DNA of 63,745 bases from a bacterium ADurb.Bin243 (lineage in GTDB: Bacteria > Muiribacteriota > UBA9980), in the NCBI GenBank assembly GCA_002069765.1, contig MWBZ01000018.1:1-63745 (forward strand), given 5' to 3'. Position numbers and translations under genes: made by a program. Under the pieces are notes generated by a model. That model did no database searches and was not told where the DNA came from. It saw only the letters and a list, made by a program, of their open reading frames with translations. Below, piece after piece: positions 60,864 through 63,745 of the stretch. Each line of letters opens with the position of its first letter. Position 1 is the first letter of the stretch.

Positions 60864-61686
60864 ATTATTTTTTTCAGACGGCCTGCCGGCGGGCCTGGAA
60901 GAATATTCGTTTATTTTAATATTTAACGCTTCCGGGCTGCTTGTAAAAAAAATAGAAAACGGCTCGAGCCTGGCTAATTATAAAGAAATCAAGGCGGGCT
61001 TGAAAAATATAAGCCCTCCTTTTGCCGCGCACTTTTTGGGCCGTGAAAAAGGCGCCTCTTATTATTGTTTTCAGGCGGACGATAATTTTAAAATTACAGG
61101 AACGGAATTCGAATTTCGCGATCTGAGAAGTTTGATCAATTGTTTAGACGAAACGCAATTCAGGTTTGCCTGTCTTGCCGCGCAAGTTCTCTACTGGGAC
61201 AAAACCACTAAATTTTGCGGCGAGTGCGGCGCGCTCACGCGGCATTCGCCTTCAGAGCGCGCTAAAATATGCACCGGCTGCGCACGGGTTTTTTATCCGG
61301 CGGTAACGCCTGCGATAATAGTCGCCGTGATGAACCAAGGCAAAATGCTTCTTGCGCATAATAAAAATTTCGCAGAAGGCGTTTACAGCCTTATAGCAGG
61401 ATTCGTGGAACCGGGCGAGAGCCTTGAAGATTGCGTGGCGCGTGAAGTGCTCGAAGAAACGGGCGTTAGCGTTTCGGACGTGAAATATTTTAAAAGCCAG
61501 CCGTGGCCTTTTCCGAGCTCGATGATGATAGGCTTTACAGCTTCGTATAAAAGCGGGGATATAAAGCCCGACGGCGAAGAAATAATACACGCCGCATGGT
61601 TCGGGCGCGAAGAGCTTCCAAAGCTTCCCAGGCCCGGAAGCCTTTCCAGAAATATAATAGACATCATGATGTCTGATATAAATTAG
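60850..61686 (+). CDS. nudC: NADH pyrophosphatase NudC (deNADding Nudix hydrolase)
   Basis: 278 residues. Zinc ribbon FCGECGA ... ICTGCAR (about 121-143). The Nudix box fits fully: GFVEPGESLEDCVAREVLEETG (about 182-203). The NudC-specific SQPWPFPSSMM follows. NudC splits NAD(H) to NMN(H) and AMP and removes NAD caps from RNA. The N-terminal ~110 residues form the usual divergent half. The start overlaps the small upstream gene. The next gene starts 18 bases after its stop, so the three form an operon. Confidence 0.95.
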   Translation: MTANKLFFSDGLPAGLEEYSFILIFNASGLLVKKIENGSSLANYKEIKAGLKNISPPFAAHFLGREKGASYYCFQADDNFKITGTEFEFRDLRSLINCLDETQFRFACLAAQVLYWDKTTKFCGECGALTRHSPSERAKICTGCARVFYPAVTPAIIVAVMNQGKMLLAHNKNFAEGVYSLIAGFVEPGESLEDCVAREVLEETGVSVSDVKYFKSQPWPFPSSMMIGFTASYKSGDIKPDGEEIIHAAWFGREELPKLPRPGSLSRNIIDIMMSDIN

Positions 61687-61703
61687 TTGCAGAGGAGATT
61701 TTT

Positions 61704-63728
61704 ATGAAAAAAGTCCGGGGTATCGTTTTATTATGTTTTTTCGTTATCGCTTTCGCGGCTTCGGTTTGCGAAGCTAAAAATCCGGCGGCCGCTTACGATG
61801 AAAAATATAAAAACGCCATAACGGCGGCCCGCGAGACAATGTGGAAAGCCATAACCGGCGGCCAGGGAAGCGGGGCGTCGGTCGCCATAATGGATAACGG
61901 CAAAATAGTTTACAGCGAAGGAATAGGCGTAGCGGACGTATCTAAAAATTCTCCGGTGAATAAATATACCCGCTTCAACATAGGCTCGACGAGCAAGATG
62001 TTCGTCGCGGCGGCTGTCATGATTTTAGCGGACGAAGGCAAAATAATGCTGGATTGCCCCATAGTTAAATATATTCCGGAATTTACGATGAAAGACCCGC
62101 GCTATAAAGATATAACCGTTAGAATGCTTTTCAACCATTCTTCGGGGCTTCCCGGAACCAGCAGCGCTACCGGATACCAGCCAGACGGCGAAACCCATAA
62201 AATTCTTCTCGAAGCTATGTCGCGCGCTTTTCTAAAGCACAAGCCGGGCGCGATGTCGATTTACTGCAACGACGGATTCACTTTAGCTGAAATAATAGTC
62301 GAAAAAGTTTCCGGTATGAAGTTTATGGATTTCGCGGAAAAAAGAATATTCAAACCGCTCGGGATGAAAAATTCCGGCGCGAGCACGGGCGAGATCCTTC
62401 CAGAAAACGCCGCTTTTTATTACGACCCCGCCACGGGCAAAAAGCACCCGCACGAAGCTTTGAGCGTGTATGGCGCCGGCGGGCTTTCTTCTACCGCCGA
62501 AGACCTTTGCCGGTTCGGATATAGTTTTTGCGAAGGCGGCCCGGCGCTCCTTTCTAAAGCGGCGCTCGCCGAAATGCGCAAAACCCAGCCTACGGAATTT
62601 TCCGATAAGCTCAGGGGCCCGCTGATGATGGAACAGTTCGGCTGGGAATACGTGAATCTTCCTACCTACGCGGCGCAGAACGTCCAGGTGATGGCCAAGG
62701 GCGGAAATACCACCTATAATTCGTCGGATATGCAGATCGTTCCCAAAAAAGGCGTCGTGGTAAGCTACATAATATCGGGTAAAGCGTCCAGCGAAGCGCT
62801 GGCAAGGCCTATCCTGGACGGCGTTATGAAAGACAAAAATATAGCGCGCCCGAAAGTCAAAAGCGTCAAAAAACCCGTGGAAGCGCAAATTATACCTGAT
62901 GAATTAACCGCTTACGAAGGCGTTTACGCGAGCGATTCGAAGATCGCGGAGCTGAAATTCGACGAAGATAAAAAAGAGTTCGGCATTTACGAAGCGCAAA
63001 GAAACTGCGGCGAAAAAGATAAAACGCCCGAAACTCCGATTTTCACATTTAAATATAACGCAGGCTTTTTCTATAATTATGAAAAAGATTTAAAATGCTA
63101 TCTCACAGAGGTTGCCGGAATAAAATACATAGTTCTGAGCTGCATAGATAATTATGAGGCCGATAACCTTGCGTTTCAAAAACTCGAGCCGGTTAAAAAT
63201 CCTGTTGCTATGAAAATAGATATGAACGGCAAGACGTGGCTGGTCAGAAACGCCAGGCCGTTCATCGTTTACGGCTCGATTCTGCCGGTGGTTTCGGATT
63301 CGCTAAAAGGCCTTCCCGGCTATATAGATTTTTGCGGTGCTAAAAAGGTTGAAAGCGCCGATTTCGCCAGTATAGCGGCGACTTCATTCCGCGACCAGGC
63401 CGAGCTTTATCTTATCGAAAAAAAAGGCGGAATATGGGCGCTGATCGGACCGAACCTTTTTTCCGAGCAGTCCTGCGCTAAAAAAATCGAACCCGGCGTC
63501 AACAGGGTTTTTATAGGCGCCGATAATTACAACGAATGGCTGAAGGCCGAAAAAGGCTCGATACTCAGTTTCGAAAAACCCGATAAAGGCAGAATAATGA
63601 TATTAAAAGGCGAAAGCACATTATTCGACAGCGCGATAGACGATAGCAAAGAAATATACGCTCCCGAAGGCAGTTTTATTTTCTTCGCCGGTACCGCCGG
63701 CGACGTTTTCAAAACGACGGCCAGATAG
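61704..63728 (+). CDS. exported serine hydrolase with extended C-terminal domain
   Basis: 674 residues, larger than the other three family members here. Signal peptide 1-24 (ending VCEAK). The catalytic domain (about 30-390) has serine-lysine in GSTSKMFVAA and Tyr-x-Asn in IYCNDGFTLAE; the third motif is probably KGGNTTYNS. The C-terminal ~280 residues are beta-rich (YEGVYASDSKIAELKFDED), like lipocalin or DUF3471-type additions to esterase members of the family. GCAGAGGAG precedes the ATG and it follows nudC by 18 bases. Substrate unknown. Confidence 0.85.
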   Translation: MKKVRGIVLLCFFVIAFAASVCEAKNPAAAYDEKYKNAITAARETMWKAITGGQGSGASVAIMDNGKIVYSEGIGVADVSKNSPVNKYTRFNIGSTSKMFVAAAVMILADEGKIMLDCPIVKYIPEFTMKDPRYKDITVRMLFNHSSGLPGTSSATGYQPDGETHKILLEAMSRAFLKHKPGAMSIYCNDGFTLAEIIVEKVSGMKFMDFAEKRIFKPLGMKNSGASTGEILPENAAFYYDPATGKKHPHEALSVYGAGGLSSTAEDLCRFGYSFCEGGPALLSKAALAEMRKTQPTEFSDKLRGPLMMEQFGWEYVNLPTYAAQNVQVMAKGGNTTYNSSDMQIVPKKGVVVSYIISGKASSEALARPILDGVMKDKNIARPKVKSVKKPVEAQIIPDELTAYEGVYASDSKIAELKFDEDKKEFGIYEAQRNCGEKDKTPETPIFTFKYNAGFFYNYEKDLKCYLTEVAGIKYIVLSCIDNYEADNLAFQKLEPVKNPVAMKIDMNGKTWLVRNARPFIVYGSILPVVSDSLKGLPGYIDFCGAKKVESADFASIAATSFRDQAELYLIEKKGGIWALIGPNLFSEQSCAKKIEPGVNRVFIGADNYNEWLKAEKGSILSFEKPDKGRIMILKGESTLFDSAIDDSKEIYAPEGSFIFFAGTAGDVFKTTAR

Positions 63729-63745
63729 TTAAAATTTTATGAAAA

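Noticed and set aside
1-63745. tRNA, rRNA or known riboswitch genes
   Set aside because: I looked for cloverleaf ends, conserved rRNA segments and familiar riboswitch cores in the gaps and saw none. A covariance search would be needed to be certain.

Overview
The window looks like chromosomal DNA from an anaerobic, deep-branching, probably uncultured bacterium of moderate to low GC. Support for anaerobic life: NuoE- and NuoF-type subunits of the kind found in NAD-linked hydrogenases, next to a Rex redox repressor, and no respiratory genes in view. Sec-type signal peptides, possible lipoproteins and a periplasmic-type binding protein indicate an exported proteome. I cannot assign a phylum. I saw no tRNA, rRNA, CRISPR array or transposase gene.

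Layout. 1-2750: an electron-transfer operon (minus strand, running off the left edge) and rex, both with consensus-like promoters and similar candidate Rex operators. 2992-4176: a serine hydrolase. 4345-13997: a type I restriction-modification operon, hsdM - DUF1016 nuclease - DUF262 protein - hsdS - hsdR, with a structured repeat between hsdS and hsdR. 14076-16825: unassigned genes and a binding protein whose two lobes are in swapped order. 16985-18055: a cluster of two repeat families. 18096-25550: two paralogous serine hydrolases, nanE, a permease, a hydantoinase/oxoprolinase and an ImmA/IrrE-like protease. 25571-49474: a large same-strand locus, described below. 49620-51197: an ATPase with a nuclease-like C-terminus. 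51764-63728: an FAD oxidoreductase, a ROK kinase, a zinc-ribbon/ankyrin/propeller protein, a TPR-endonuclease-fold protein, an abundant-looking secreted protein, a MATE transporter with an ATPase-like tail, NudC, and a fourth serine hydrolase.

The main novelty is the roughly 24-kb locus of eleven collinear genes at 25948-49474. It encodes an exported, membrane-anchored von Willebrand A protein; a small membrane protein; a 1216-residue tubulin/FtsZ-like protein; a 1210-residue zinc-ribbon/Hsp70-like protein; a probable degenerate Hsp70-like protein; a single-pass membrane protein; a zinc-ribbon protein; a tail-anchored protein; a polytopic ankyrin protein; an ankyrin/zinc-ribbon membrane protein; and a Ser/Thr kinase with ankyrin repeats. 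Spacing is tight with several overlaps, and a TTGACA-N17-TATTAT promoter lies upstream. From memory, tubulin-like proteins beside vWA and membrane proteins have been proposed as a membrane-remodelling system. The Hsp70-like, zinc-ribbon and ankyrin-kinase parts make this version much larger. I infer an envelope-spanning, nucleotide-driven assembly with kinase output; its function is unknown.

The second novelty is a repeated structured element (R1, four copies plus one remnant). It has a GC-rich 5' hairpin with compensatory changes between copies, an A-rich middle, and a 3' module that can form either a G-quadruplex or a long hairpin. A second, fold-back repeat (R2, three copies) often lies just upstream of R1.
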